From assembly GCF_000275845.1 (NCBI RefSeq), contig NW_006766894.1, positions 241,256 through 305,255 of the forward strand: a stretch of DNA of 64,000 nucleotides. Direction: 5' to 3'. A model generated the notes under the pieces. The model worked only from the letters and a program-made list of their open reading frames with translations. It was not told the DNA's origin and made no database searches. A program made the translations under genes and the position numbers. Below, piece after piece: positions 1-12,593 of this stretch; within the stretch, counting starts at the first letter, position 1, and every line of letters begins with the position of its first letter. Source of the DNA: Dichomitus squalens LYAD-421 SS1. Taxonomy: Eukaryota; Basidiomycota; Agaricomycetes; Polyporales; Polyporaceae.

Positions 1-564
1 AGGAAGAGGTGTACATCCGCGCTCAAAAATCCTGGCGCATGACGCACAAGCAGGAGGAGCGCAGAGACCTGGAGGCGGCACGCGCGGAGGCGGAGAGGAG
101 GATGATCGGGAGCGCGCTCGAGAGAGAGGGAGGCGGCTGTGGTGCAACGGATAGCAATAACAAGTCAATGATCAGAATCAGCAGGGCAAGATGTATGCCT
201 ATCTACCATTGCCAGGATTCATCCGCGCAGATGCTCAACGGCCAGAATCCGTCAGGCGAGACGGAAGTTGGCCAGTTTCAGGCAGCGCTTGCGGATTCCG
301 GACAGGGTAGGCCGGTTTCGGGCGCCGTGACCATGCCAGACCATTAGTTGCTGGTTTTGCTGATGTAGGGAGGTAGTGCCCTCAAAGTCGAGCACCATGT
401 TTGGAAACTTTCCGCTGTCCTTTGGCGGTTGATCTATGCATTCACCCAGTGCGTTCTCCATACTATACAGTGCGTAATAATATACGAGGCCTGCAAGACT
501 ATGACGTCCCGCTGCACATTGTGCAAATCCAGCCGGCCATCCAGAATCCCCGTTCTAGCGTAGA
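1..564. other. Spacer downstream of P450-1, no gene recognised
   Basis: The open frames here are short, overlap on both strands and show no domain or splice pattern I recognise. The right edge is the 3' side of P450-1. Confidence 0.4.
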
Positions 565-2680
565 TCAACAATCGGGGGTTACTTGCTCTCCCTCGTTCGA
601 AGATTGGCGGGCAGAAGTGGCATGAGAGCGTAGCAATGCTTCGGCCGTTGCAGACCTCGGCTTGATCGTGCATCGAACATCCTCAGGGTGACTGTATAAG
701 ACTCATGAGATGAGACCATCATTATCAGAATGCGCCTGGCACGTACGAAATGAAGCCATCTGTATGCCCCTGCTTGACCTCGATAGGTAGACCATCCTCT
801 CCGAGCGGCGGGGTAATATCGAAGACGTGGATTGCGCAAGCAACGTTTATAAACAACGCGGATTCGGCAAAATAGCGTCCAGGACATATCCTGCAAAACA
901 GCTGAGTCAATCAATCACAACATGGGACTACTACAGTCTGGTATATACGTGCCTACGACCATAACCGAAACTGAAAGCTGTCGGATCTTGCACTGTCGGA
1001 TCCAACTTTCCGTTGCGAATGAATCGTTCTGGTCGGAAGACGTCTGGATCTTCATATGCCTCGGGATCGTGCATGCATGCCCTTGAAGAAAGGTCAGTGA
1101 AGATCAGGGATAGGAGTAAATATGTACTTGTGCATACCAAGTATTGGGTAACACCATCGTCCCAGCAGGGATGAAGTATCCGCGGAACTCGTCATCGGCG
1201 ACGGTCGCATGTGGGACACCCATGGGCAGCACCGTATGCCACCGCATTGCTTCCTTGATAATTGCGTTGATATAGACCAGCGAATCCTTGTCGCTGAAAT
1301 CTGGCAAACGATGGGGGCCGACGACTTCATCAAGCTCCGCATGTGCCTTCGCGAGCACCTCCGGATGGAGCGACACGCCGGAGAACACGGATAGCATCGT
1401 GGATAACACCTACAAGAGCAGGATTCAGCGAACAGATTGATTGAAGTACATGACCTATATACCGTGTCGATTCCAGCTGCGGAGAACAAGGCTTAGGATG
1501 GAGGCGAGTCTCACGGAAGAGATCATAGTCGCACCTTCAAAAGCCACGGCCCCGACATTCTTCACGATCTCTTCCTCTTCTGGGGATGAAATACCCATCT
1601 TGCTAAGCCTTTCGAGTGAATTCGCCACAATGGACTGTGTAGTCTCTCCACTGGCCTACGATGAGAAATCATGCGAGAGTCAAAGACCAATGGCAAATCA
1701 ACATTGTGTTACATACCAGCTTGGCTTTGGCGCATTCGAATGGTGTGTTCTTGAGTCGGTCGCCTGCCGCTTTCCACTTCACCCATAGTCTCTGTGAGGC
1801 CGCGAACGGGAAAAAAGGGGGGATGTGCCGAAGGAAGGGTAGGAAATCGACCAAGAATCTCCCCGGGACCATGCCTTCTGCACGCCCCTCGTGCGCATCC
1901 TTCGCTATCTTCAAGTATGCGTCGTCTTTGCTCTGTACGGCAATGTCATACCCAATCTTCATGATGACTGATGCGAAATTGCTGCCCATGTCGGTGGATG
2001 AGCCAACGGAAGCAGTGACAATCATGGCAGACATAGACATACAGACGGATGATATCCCTCAGATCCGAGGGCCTTTCGCATAGCTCGTGCAAGAAAATGT
2101 GGGCGGCGGACTGCTGCGTCGTCTTGTATCCTTCCGTAGCCTCACGATGGAAGTACTGCCAGAGAGAGCGCCTGTGACGGCGCCACCGCTGACCATAGGG
2201 CATAAAGGCGAGGTTGAAACTTGCGCCAGATCTATCCAGCTATAGCGTCATCTGCGGCAGTAAATATGTAGCACAAGGGGACGCACAGTTCAATCATGGG
2301 TGACTGCACGCGGTCAGAGGTGTTTGCGGATCGCTTTTCGAGATAGTCATATATCGCCTGAGCACTCCCGAGCACTACGATGTGTTGTCCGAGAACGCGG
2401 AGATGAATAATGTCCCCTTCGACGACGCCGGTCAGAGCTCGCCGAGACTTCAATAGGCAGACTGTGGCTTACCTAACACGTGGCTGAGGTCCCGATAGAC
2501 TATCCACGGTCTAACGCGCGGCATGTTGAACATATTGCCAAGAATTGGAAGAGTTTTCGGTCCAGGAGGCAGAGGGCGACCGAGAGTGCGGGCTCTCCTT
2601 TGTGCGATGGAGCGCACATAGAAGACAACGATGAGGGAGATAAACGTAGATGCAAGGGCAAAGTAAGTGATCTGAGACAT
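565..2680 (-). CDS. Cytochrome P450 monooxygenase (P450-1)
   Basis: Membrane-anchored fungal class II haem monooxygenase, of the kind often labelled O-methylsterigmatocystin-oxidoreductase-like in agaricomycetes; substrate unknown. The ATG at 2680-2678 opens a hydrophobic anchor followed by a proline hinge (RPLPPGPKTLPILGN). The I-helix AGIDT, K-helix KEAMRW, FRPERF and haem loop FGYGRRICPGRYF are all readable. Ten exons add up to 1,599 nt (532 aa): 2680-2473, 2416-2287, 2231-2043, 1981-1717, 1655-1535, 1476-1463, 1409-1138, 1081-953, 890-747, 691-565. Exon 6 is 14 nt. The intron at 952-891 needs a GC donor. The last exon (HPEDVRCTIKPRSA...) lies beyond a 55-nt intron; reading straight through would stop early at 725 and lose the conserved tail. 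Its N-terminus, GC donor and C-terminal tail resemble P450-6 most. Confidence 0.9.
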
Positions 2681-3640
2681 CGTGGTTGCACTGGAGAGTG
2701 ACCCAGCTGCAGTGGGCGGAGGCGTGAAAGGGTAATGGGGAACAACTAGATGTACCCCGGCAGACAAGATTGATATATCCAGCGGAATAGGTACATCAGG
2801 ACCCCACTTGTTCCTGGGTGAGGTAATAAAGAATCCGTCGAGAAGCATAAGGTAATTGGCAGGATGATAGGTGGCTTACCGATGGGCTGGGATACCGGCT
2901 CTACGGGTGGTTGGCACGATGTTGGCTTGCAAGCAGCGTTCTATTGTTGCTACGTGCATCGACTTTGCTCTTGATATTGGAGAGTCCATTGGGTGCGCAT
3001 ATGGCCGACATCCGATCTGTGAGTCCGGCAGCTGCATTCTCGAAGTCAGCTGTTGACCATGCACGCAACGGGGTGTTTGATAGCTTTACGGCTGACTATG
3101 CCAATGACTTGAAATAGACTCTACGGCTGTCATTTGGTGCGAATGCAGGAAAGAAACTACTCAAATGCGGGGAGCATGTGGAAGAAGAAGGCGAACGTCG
3201 GAACCTAAGTACCAATACTCCCAGGCTGTAAGGCTTGAAGACAACCGACAGCGGGACCGCGTAATAATAAGGAAACACAAGATAGCACGTTTCAAAGTTT
3301 GGCAGCATCTAAACAGTCCTGCAGACGAAGATGAGCAGACGATTGACGGCGAAGAGGCCCGGGCCAAGACACACCATATGTCTTCGAACAATTGGAGACC
3401 TCAACTGAACTGTCGACGGACATTATGATGTGACCGTCCTCATCTGGCACTCCACATGGAGGCTCTCGTAGTTCTATGCTCGCTAGAGTCGACGAACAAT
3501 GTATGGTCGCAATCCGCAAGGTCAAAGATAAAGAGAAGGCGAGCGTGAAGCGCCCGCGATGCCTGTCGCCAGCGCTCAACCCGCTCTCCCCAAATTCATC
3601 AGCTTCCACAACGCGCTCGGCCCCAGACATGTGCTCGGCT

Positions 3641-3710
3641 GGGTCAGACCCGGGTCAGACCCCTCCTTGACCCAGGTCAGACCCCTTGGGGTCAGACCCT
3701 GGGTCAAGCC
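3641..3710. repeat. Array 1 of GGGTCAGACCC palindromes
   Basis: Three exact copies of the near-palindrome GGGTC-A-GACCC and one with a changed first base lie within 70 nt, ending in GGGTCAAGCC. Each unit is a 5-bp inverted repeat around a single A, so it could be a binding site for a dimeric regulator. It could also be a subterminal repeat of a mobile element. Confidence 0.6.
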
Positions 3711-4200
3711 AAGGCGACATCAACATCGGAGCTCCCGGGCACGTGAACCGCCGGGTCGGCCGGCCGTCCGCCACTCGCTGCTCGCTGCTCGAGCTCGGGC
3801 TCGCCTTCAGCGGCCACGAACCCGCCTTCTAATTGCCAAGTTCTTGCCAGTTCCAATTTTTCTTTCCAACTGTCCAATGTCTCGGCCATCCATAAGCGGG
3901 GGAGTGAAACCGATGGCCTTCAGGAACGCTGCGAGAGACTTGCCACAATGGAGATGGATGCCGACCCAGAGGAGCGTGTCTGGGAAACACCTCCAAAACC
4001 AGCGAGAACTCAGAGAGGTGCAAGGTGTAGCATAGTTAGCATATCCCGTCGTCATCGTGGCATCTGAGTCTTCATCTGCCTTCGCTCGAGGTGGGCAATT
4101 TCACCCTGCAAGGCGCCCTGCCCGCGCTCCCGGTAGTACGCGGTCGACTATTCTAAGTACGCGAGAGCCGACCATGCATCACGTGTTGACCCCTCGAAAA

Positions 4201-4275
4201 GGTCAGACCCCAAGTCAGACCCCAAGTCAGACCCCGGGGTCAAGCCGAGAGGGTCAAGGGGTCGAGTCTTGACCC
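4201..4275. repeat. Array 2 of GTCAGACCC units
   Basis: Same orientation as array 1, about 490 nt further on. Three (A/G)GTCAGACCC units are followed by GGGGTCAAGCC, GGGTCAAGGGG and GTCGAGTCTTGACCC. The first half of the palindrome is degraded (AAGTC or AGGTC) while GTCAGACCC is retained. Confidence 0.55.
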
Positions 4276-4859
4276 GCACACCTCTGCTCGGCCCTACATA
4301 GGCCTGCGGCGCCCCAGTATCCAACTACGTATAACTCCGAGACCTGCATCGGTCTCGGCTGCCGCAACTTCTCCAGTCCTTGCCGCCGCTACTACGCAAA
4401 GGTCGGATGTCTGCTAAGTTATCCTCAGTGCCTTGCGTTTGTCTGAGTCTCCATCCCTCCACTCATGTCGACGCCTTCCGTCGGTGTCCGTGGCATGCCT
4501 TCACCATTCGTCGGCGATGTCTGTACTTTTTCTACACCTGTTGTTGTCTCGTTCCAGATGCACGCATCACCGCATGACAATACACAATATATCCAACTCT
4601 CCAGCCCCGAGCATCTCGAGTGCGCGACCTGCACTGCTCTGAGCGCGCGTACGACCGCGAAGACGAATGGTCGACACTGGAATCAGCAGCTTCCAGAATT
4701 CAGCTATGCAAAATTTTCGATTTGGGATGGACGATGAAGCTCCAATATACATCACGACGGCACAACGGCACCAGAGCCCCAGGGATATCATGCACCACTG
4801 ACAACGAGCTGCACGCACACCGACATCAGATCATACTCCCTTTTTTGCGGAGCCAGGGC

Positions 4860-7202
4860 TCATGATGACGACTTGCACTGGTCGATCATGTACTGCGGGA
4901 TGTCGAACTTGGCGCTCTCCGAGGGGAGCACGTTGAGCTGGAAGAGCAGACCAGCCGACTGCGAGGTTACACGGCGGGTTCGGTCAGCGCCTGGCCACTG
5001 GTATGCAGTATCTTGCAGAGGGAAGCAGCACTCACCATATGCCACTGGATGTGACAGTGGAAGGCCCAGAAGCCCGGGTTGTCGCCGGTGAACCGCAGGA
5101 CGGCGTGCGTGTACGCGGGGATGACCAGCGTATCGCGCCTACATAGCACACACCAAGCAATCAGTACCGTGGTCTACCAAAATCTGACCAGGTGACAAGA
5201 GTTTCCGGAAGATGTGCACTCACAGCATAGGCAGCGTGTTGTTGATCGTCTGGCCCTGGAAGCGCCCGTCACCCTGGCCGACGATCCAGAACTTCTGGCC
5301 ATGGAGGTGGAACGGGTGGTCGCCGTCGTCTAGATTGTCAATCACCATCTGGACGACATGCTGCTCGTCGACCGTCGTGATCAGCTGCGAGTCCGCGAAG
5401 GTCGCGGAGCCGTCTGTCGTCACGTTGCCCAGGTGCGAGAAGAGACTCGCAGTGCCTTGGAGTGGCTGCCAGGACTAAGACGAGACGAAGTCGTGAGTAC
5501 GTATATGAGTGGAATTTGGTGAAGGGAGTGACGTACGGTACTGTTTATGAAGGCGAGGAACTTCGAGAGGTAGTCGGACCCGGTGTTCGCGTACTGCATG
5601 GAGATTGTGAAGTACACTTGGCTGTTGAGGGTCATGAGGCCACGCTGTTGTGATACCGCTATACGTCTCCCATATACTCACAAGGTAGCATCGGGCGCGG
5701 GACCACCACCGACGGGAGCAAGGTCGCTGGTGTCCAATTCGGAAGGCGAGCCATCCGGGAGGGCTGGCGGATTGTCCAGAAGGGAGAAGTCGGGCATGGT
5801 GTCGTTCGCGACCCCATAGCGGATAACCCCGCGGACCTCCGTCTGCGCGCCCGGGTTGTTGTACTACCACGAAAAAGGCACAATTCGCACACGAGACCCT
5901 CCCACGTCATAGATGCTGCAACTCACCGTGAACGCAGTTTGATCCAAATCAGCCCGGACCCAGTACGCGCCGGCAGTCTGGTTCGTCCTCAGCAGCACGC
6001 TATACCTCTGCGCAATCGCGACGGACACGCTCGACACCTCGAACGGCGTCACGGCGGTCCCGTCCGCCTCTATGACCGTCAGCGTGTGGTTGTCGACCGC
6101 GAACTGCATCGCGACGAACGAGCCCGTGTTCACCAGCCGCAGACGGTACGTCTTGTTCGGCTCGAGGGTCGCGTTCCAGAAAGACGCGTTCGGGGTGCTG
6201 GCAGAGGCGCCGTACTGCCCGATGCCGTTGATTGTGCCCCCGTCGGGGACGGGCTCGTTGCCGGGGGTGCCGTCGATGCCTCCTGGGGTGAAGTAGAACG
6301 CGAGGAGGTCAGGGGACCAGCCGTGGTAGAGGTCGGACATTTGGATGACGAGGTCGCCGTCGTAAGAGGGAACGGACTCGTTCTTTGCGTGGACGACGAA
6401 CGCGCCGACGATCCCGTCAGTGTACTGCGTCATGTAGTCTACAATGAAGAGTATACGCTAAGGAATTGAGATTTGGGGAGAGCAGAGGGGAAACGACCTA
6501 CGAGCGTGCCACCAGGTACTGCCCACGTAGCCGTCAAGCTAGGATATATTCAGACAGGCTTATGATTGCCCCGCGTTGGATACTCACGGTGAAGTTATAG
6601 ACCATGGATTGACCGGGCGGGATACCGCACTGGGTAATTGCGTCGGTCCCATCGTAGAAGTTTGTGCCTCGCTGGAATAGGCCATGCCAGTGGATAGTCC
6701 TCATAATCGCATCAAATGTCAGGCTGGTATCGTATCGTATGTCCGAAAGTGCTCACGTGGCATTAGACATCTTATTCGTCACATTGACCACGACGCGGTC
6801 GCCGGTGTTCACCTCGATGGTCGGCCCGGGAAACTGGCCGTTCACAACGAGCATGCGCTTTTCTACACCATCCGGGAAACCCGTGCGCTCTTCTACCACG
6901 AAGTCGTACGTGCGCGTTGTCGGGGGATCGTTGAGCAATGTCGCAGACAAGAAGGCCGCGCTCGAGTCGGGGGAAGTGACTACCGCCAGGCTTCCCGTGC
7001 CATTGGCCGAGGAAGAGTTCGAAGAGGAGTGGTGGTGCTTCGATCCGAGACCAAGCCCTAGTCCGAGAGCGAGCGCGAGGACGACGACGGTTGTCGCTAC
7101 AGCAGCTCCAATGATAAGAGGGCGGCGCGTGCCAGTGCTGGCCGCCTTTGCGGGACCAGACTTTTCGCTCGCCAGGTTATCGCCCGAGTCAGTCTTGGAC
7201 AT
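4860..7202 (-). CDS. Multicopper oxidase (laccase-like) with N-terminal membrane anchor
   Basis: Predicted copper oxidase acting on phenols or metals at the cell surface. Nine exons total 1,827 nt (608 aa): 7202-6757, 6699-6588, 6538-6502, 6438-5927, 5863-5682, 5621-5537, 5474-5224, 5138-5036, 4958-4860. All four copper-ligand segments are present: HWHG near residue 152; WWHAH near 198, whose last His is completed across an intron; HPFHLHG near 511; HCHIQWHM just before the last exon. Instead of a cleavable signal peptide there is a charged, Ser/Ala-rich head of about 25 residues and then one Val/Leu/Gly-rich transmembrane segment (about residues 27-52), followed by a His/Ser linker. This predicts a type II membrane protein. 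Fet3 ferroxidases are anchored at the C-terminus, so this is a different architecture. The exact substrate class is not readable. Confidence 0.88.
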
Positions 7203-9153
7203 GTTGGAGTGTGGCTCGGAGTCGAAGGAGCGAGCGGGATCCTCGGAGGTCCATTGACGCTAAGAACGTTCATAAATGCTATCGGGTGCCCAATTTGACA
7301 GAACGCAGGGCGTCGGGACGAGTAATGCAGCGTCGAGCACGTTGATCAAGGCACAAAAGGCATCTCGGGACAACATTTTGACAGAGATGAGGAGGAAGCA
7401 TGTGGGAGGAGAAAGCGAAGCTCCAATGATAGGGACGAACGTGCCATCGCCCGGCCAGCTCTATGGCCAGGCCACTGATATGCCGAACCTTGGGTCTCGT
7501 GAACGTATGATGTGGGAATGACAAGCTGTACGTGGAAACCGGCTAGGCCATCTCACTACCAGTGGTGTGGATATGAGCTTATATGGCTGTCAGAACAAAC
7601 CTAGGCGACACGTTGTTTTGGTTGAGGACGACTTTGGGCCTGCTTTTACGACAGCAATCTCGTGAGCGTCTATATTGCCAAAGGAGGTGTCCGAGGGCTC
7701 CATCGAAACACAGCCACTACATCGAGGATCTGTGTCGACTTTCTTCACTGCGGACTGCCATGAATTGAATCCCATCCAGGATAGATGAGTACCCTACCCT
7801 CACACTGATCCCTCAGATCAACCGAACAGTGCGCTATGCGCTTAGAAGCCCACTCTCGGACCACATCAATGCATTGATTGTCCGCCTCTGGAATCGTGCG
7901 ACATGAGCGGCCCCGCTCGGATGTCCCAAAGCTATCCAATGATCACTGCACCTGGGCTCCTCTTGCTCCTGCTCCTCATTCATCTATCTGCAGTCCTTCA
8001 TCCTTGGAGAAGGCATGCACTCATGGCCTTCCTCTTCCTCCTAGACAGAAACCTTGGAATCATGCTTCGGAATCTATAGCCTACCGTGAAGCAGGTACGA
8101 GAACCTTAGCCATGCCATCGTCAGTCATAGTTTCATCTTTCTCCTCACGAGCTTCTGATTGGAGACTTCGAAAGGGACACCATCCTTTCCCGGGGCCCGC
8201 TTACTTCTCCGGCGCCTTCTGTTCTCGACTGACATAACACTCGCCGTCGTCTGGGGCCTTAAGTCGAGTGTGACGAATTGCGTTGCAATCCGTATTTCCC
8301 CCTGTTCATGCCACTCGCACTCAGCTGGGATACGTACTAGCTTGACTGGCGCGTGTCGCCATCGAAATTATACGCGGCGCATCGTCCCGGAAGGCGGGCC
8401 TAGGTTTGGGCTCGAAGACGCGTTGTCAATCTTGATGAGTGCGCGTCCAATAAGAGTACTTACGATGTATACCATGCTGGCGACACGGCCGACCCCGTGT
8501 CTACCTTTCGGATCGCTAGAGCTGGTTTTTCTTCTATGTTACGTCACATTCGTACGCTGTGGAGTCGAAGTACTCTGCGAACGTAAGAACACTCGAATTT
8601 TTGTCGTGATCTAACCGGATAGTACAGTCTCGTATTCAATACCTTTGCGATCCCACACGCGTAAAGTCAACCGTTCCTGCTGTCCCACGAAGCGTTCATC
8701 CAGAACAAGAACGTTTGGCTTCCTCGGCTTCGCCTCGGCTGCAATTTGGAATGGTGCGTCGATTGGCCAAATGTGGTGTCGCACCGCACCAGGGCAAGCG
8801 GTATTGAGGTGAGTTCACGAACCTGGAGCCATCTTTATTGAATGTTAAAACCACAAAGGTCGCCAGACGTGACCACTATACATATTTTCAACGTCCTCCT
8901 CAACGACCACGTCAGCAAGGGGCACAACCCTCAGGTCCATTGCGTGGGTGGTGTCCCGTATGCGGTCGATAGGATCGATAACCGTTCGTAATGGCATCCA
9001 CGTCCAGGGAACGCTGTTTACTAAGTCAGTCCGTCAGCGAGATGACCTTGCGAGTGTGTGCTTGTGCTTGCACTCTTCTGAACTTCCTGCACGCTCTATA
9101 AAGACTGCAGTTCCCCAGGTCGCACCGCAGTATCAGTGTAGTTCCCCCCACCT
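7203..9153. other. Divergent promoter spacer between the oxidase and P450-2
   Basis: Almost 2 kb separates two divergent start codons, so it should hold both promoters. I see no convincing coding exon, tRNA or known repeat. A TATA-like box close to P450-2 is listed separately. Confidence 0.45.
9097..9103 (+). promoter_or_regulatory. TATA-like box of P450-2
   Basis: TATAAAG, 51 nt before the P450-2 ATG, in the right orientation. The spacing fits a fungal core promoter with a short 5' leader. Confidence 0.5.
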
Positions 9154-11264
9154 ATGGAGAGCCACACTCACTCGACTCTCGCCGCTGCGGCTGTTTTGGG
9201 GATCGTCTCCCTACTCTTCTTGTACATACGCTCCCTCGCTCAATGGCGTGCGCGTACTCGGGGCCTACCATTTCCTCCAGGTCCGAAGCCTCTGCCAATC
9301 GTCGGGAATCTGTTTGATATGCCCAAGAGTTATCCCTGGGTAGCGTATCGCGATCTATGTGCGCAATACGGTGAGTACTACCTGTGCAGAACGTCCTTCA
9401 GTCTATCTTATATCGTCCGTATGCTCCTAGGTGACATCGTGCACCTGCGGAGCTTCGGAAAATCCACCGTCGTCCTCGGAAGCGCGGAAGTTGTGCAAGA
9501 GTACCTTGGAAAGAGGGCTGCGAATACGTCGGACCGAGACCGATCCCCGATGATTGAACTGTGAGATTGCACTGTGCAGTTCCACAAACGCGGCGGTCTG
9601 ATTAGCGGTATACAGGACCGGACAAAGCGCTAGCTTCGCACAGATGCCCTACGGGGAGAAGTGGCGTCGTCACAAACGCGCCTTCTGGCAATGTTTCTAT
9701 CCAGAGGCGATCGTCGACTACCAGCCTATCCAACGCGCAAGTGCACATAGGTTCCTAGAGAGGGTGTTGGATGACCCTAGCCGGCTCGTGAAGCTCATTC
9801 GCTTGTACGCACCGCATCTCAACTACGTACTGCTCAGGCCGAATGCTCATGCTCCGACGTCATTATAGCGGCTTTGCATCCAGTATTCTGAAGGTTGCGT
9901 ACGGTATCAAGGCCAAGGACGAGACCGACCCGTTTATCAGTATAGTTGAAGCGGGGCACGAAGGGGTGGTGGACGGCTTGCCCTCTGGCAGATTCCTTGT
10001 CGAATATCTGCCTTTCCTACGCCATGTTCAGCCTTGGATCCCGTTTTCACGATCGCCGAAACTGTGGGCCAAATGGCAGGCCGCGGGCCGCAGGATGACG
10101 GAAACACCTTATGTATTTACAAAGGCACAGCTGGTCAGTTGCTCTCCCGGTCTCCAAGTCAGCGCCCCTGATCATGACTGTCCAATCCGGCTGTAGGAAC
10201 AAGGAAACGCGTCACAATCAATCATAGCGAAGCTAATCTCGAGGCTCTCTCAATCTGAAGAGATGAGTCCGCAGGACGAGGAGACTACAATGAATGTAGG
10301 CATGGTCGCGTTTGAAGGTATTCGCCTTTTCACTTCTCAGATCGGACATTTATGGCTGATTAGAACAACCCCGTCAGCTAGTACCGATACAGTGCGTGTA
10401 GTATCTACGTGCTTAAGCGACCGCTGCTGAGATGAGATCACCAGGTCTATTCTACGCTACAGTCCGTCTTCCTGGCCATGTCCCTCTACCCCGATGTCTT
10501 GCGGAAAGCCCACGCCGAGCTTGATGCCGTTGTCGGTCCGCACCGTCTCCCGGAATTCGGCGACAGGAGTTCTCTGGTCTACATCAACGCCATCATTAGG
10601 GAAGCTATGCGGTGGCACGTCGTTCTTCCTCTGGGCGTGCCTCATGCAACCACGGAAGACGACGAGCTGAACGGTTACTTCATCCCTGCTGGCACCCTGC
10701 TCTTGCCTGCGACCTGGTACGCTCAGCTTCACAGTGCAGATATGTACATCTCAGGTTCAGAGGCTAAAAGAGTGGATAGGGCTTGCATGCAAGATCCCGC
10801 TGTGTTCGAGGATCCCGATCAATTTCGCCCTGAGCGATTCATCCGCGATGGAAAGCTGGATCTGACCGTTCGCGACCCGACGACGTTCATATTCGGCTAT
10901 GGTAGACGGTAAGTCCACTACGTCGTCGGATTGGATTGAATCCGTGGTTCAATTCCCCATGTAGGATTTGCCCTGGCCGTCACTTTGGAGAAGCCGCGCT
11001 ATTCATCAATGTCGCATCAGCCCTGCACGTCTTCGACATCACCCCGCCGCTAGGAGCTGATGGAAAACCAATTAAGGTCGAATACAGCATGACCGATGGG
11101 TTCAACTCGTACGCGTCTCGTTTGAGATTACTGTGCGCGTTTATGAACGGAAGGTTTCCAGGTATCCCGAGGATATGCGCTGCACTGTTCGGCCCAGGTC
11201 CGCGGCCGCAGAGGCACTCATACGCTCCTATGCTTCCGAGGCCCGCGCTACGATGGACGAGTGA
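9154..11264 (+). CDS. Cytochrome P450 monooxygenase (P450-2)
   Basis: Cleanest copy of the family. Exons are 9154-9370, 9431-9560, 9616-9804, 9869-10133, 10197-10317, 10378-10391, 10445-10716, 10780-10908, 10965-11108 and 11162-11264, totalling 1,584 nt (527 aa). It has an N-terminal anchor (LLFLYIRSLAQW), a proline hinge, MPYGEKWRRHKR in the C-helix region, REAMRW (ExxR), FRPERF and haem loop FGYGRRICPGRHF. The 14-nt exon encodes STDT, so the usual AGxDT reads EASTDT; the acid-threonine pair is kept. The haem-loop intron has a standard GTAAGT donor, unlike P450-1, -3 and -6. Exon lengths are identical to P450-5, and the sequence is nearer P450-4/5 than P450-1/6. It stands alone on the plus strand, divergent from the oxidase. 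Confidence 0.93.
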
Positions 11265-12593
11265 CCAAATAGATATGGCTGCCTTGGCTGTTGCATCGAC
11301 GAAATGCGGAGTGTTTAGGTACTGAAAATGTATGTAGGTTGCAGCCTCAGTATCCAGTGGCAGTTGCGGGTAAGGTAGTAGATGGCCGTCAGCTGGATCA
11401 ATCTTCGTGTACTTCTACTTACCTAAACATGTTATCATCACACTAAGCTGCGACAGGGCCCTTGACGAGAGGTAGAGCTCTCAGCTACCCTAGACCCCCT
11501 AGAATGATCGTATCGTCCGCAAGACGGTGTCCAATTGTCGGATGTCATGACCTCGAACCGTTCTTCGAAGCGCGTGATACCACGAGGTGTTAAGTCTCCT
11601 CTATACCGGGCAACCTACGGGAAGTAAGCACTTATGTGGTATTGAAGACGACGTAGGTGTATAGTGCACTGCACTGCGTCCTCACGCACGTCCTGATTGT
11701 TGAATTGCTGTCATCTCCGATAGTGAGCGCGCGAGAACGGCAGTCTGAATGGCACGGACATCGTGAAGATGTGGGAGAGGCGTCGAAGTTGTCAGTCGAA
11801 GTTGCACAAGATGCTAGGTGCTTCCTTGAATGGCATGGCCGATGTTGCAGTGCAACGGACACTGGACAGGACGATCTGGCCGTTCAGCGCTCGCACGCCC
11901 GTGATCTGTACTGCGCATTTGTCTACGACTCCCTTGCACGGGCAATGCAGACCGCGATGCTGGAGTAATCAATTGTCATTAGCTCCGCATATTCCCATCT
12001 GACTACAAGCGTAGGTACGTGCTCAGCACTAGTGCTAACATCGGCCATCCTGACACAGAGAACAGCCTGGCGCGCGCGAAGGGTCTGGACGATGTGGGCG
12101 GGGATCTGCATAGTTCTGGATGGAGCCCCCAGGCGTCGCCTGCGGTGTCGGCGTGTCTTGATTGCAAAAAGAGGCTGGATTGCGAGCATTGTGTACGCAC
12201 AAATGTACGTCTCGTTAATAACTCAGCTCAGAGCGAGGTCTGACCATGATGCAATTGGACGAAGTTCGAGGTCGAGGTTTAAACGTTTAAGACGGCTCAA
12301 CGGAGTCGTAGCGGAGAAGAACTGGGATAGATGAGTGTGAAGCTATCGGAGCTTGAATACCCGAGGAGCAGTGCTACAGTAGCTCCCAGGTTTGACCTCC
12401 GCCTTTGAAGTTGAAAGCCAGCCGAAACGAGAGAACAGCAACGAGGCCGCCCGCATCTGCCACCAAGCTCTCACACTGCCTACCAACGGCGGCGACGCTC
12501 GTCCTCTCACTCTCTCCTTTCCTTTCCTTCAACCACCAGGAAGCTCCTTTACCACTGCGGGGGAGCACCTCGGTGCTGTAACTCGCTCTCATC
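11265..12593. other. Spacer between P450-2 and chitin synthase, no gene recognised
   Basis: The 1.3 kb contains only short overlapping frames without recognisable domains. The last few hundred bases, with pyrimidine-rich tracts just before 12594, are probably the chitin synthase promoter and leader. Confidence 0.4.

Larger units (their letters stand above)
2681..4859. other. Spacer with palindrome arrays, no gene recognised
   Basis: Spacer of 2.2 kb between the P450-1 start and the 3' end of the multicopper oxidase. Short frames exist on both strands but none gives a convincing protein. The recognisable structure is two arrays of a GGGTCAGACCC-like unit, listed separately. The DNA between the arrays could be a small non-autonomous mobile element, but I see no terminal inverted repeats or target-site duplication. 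Confidence 0.4.

Noticed and set aside
725..747. P450-1 ending in SYVPGAF at 725
   Set aside because: Reads through a good intron (GTACGT...ACAG). Splicing restores the tail shared with P450-2, -3, -5 and -6.
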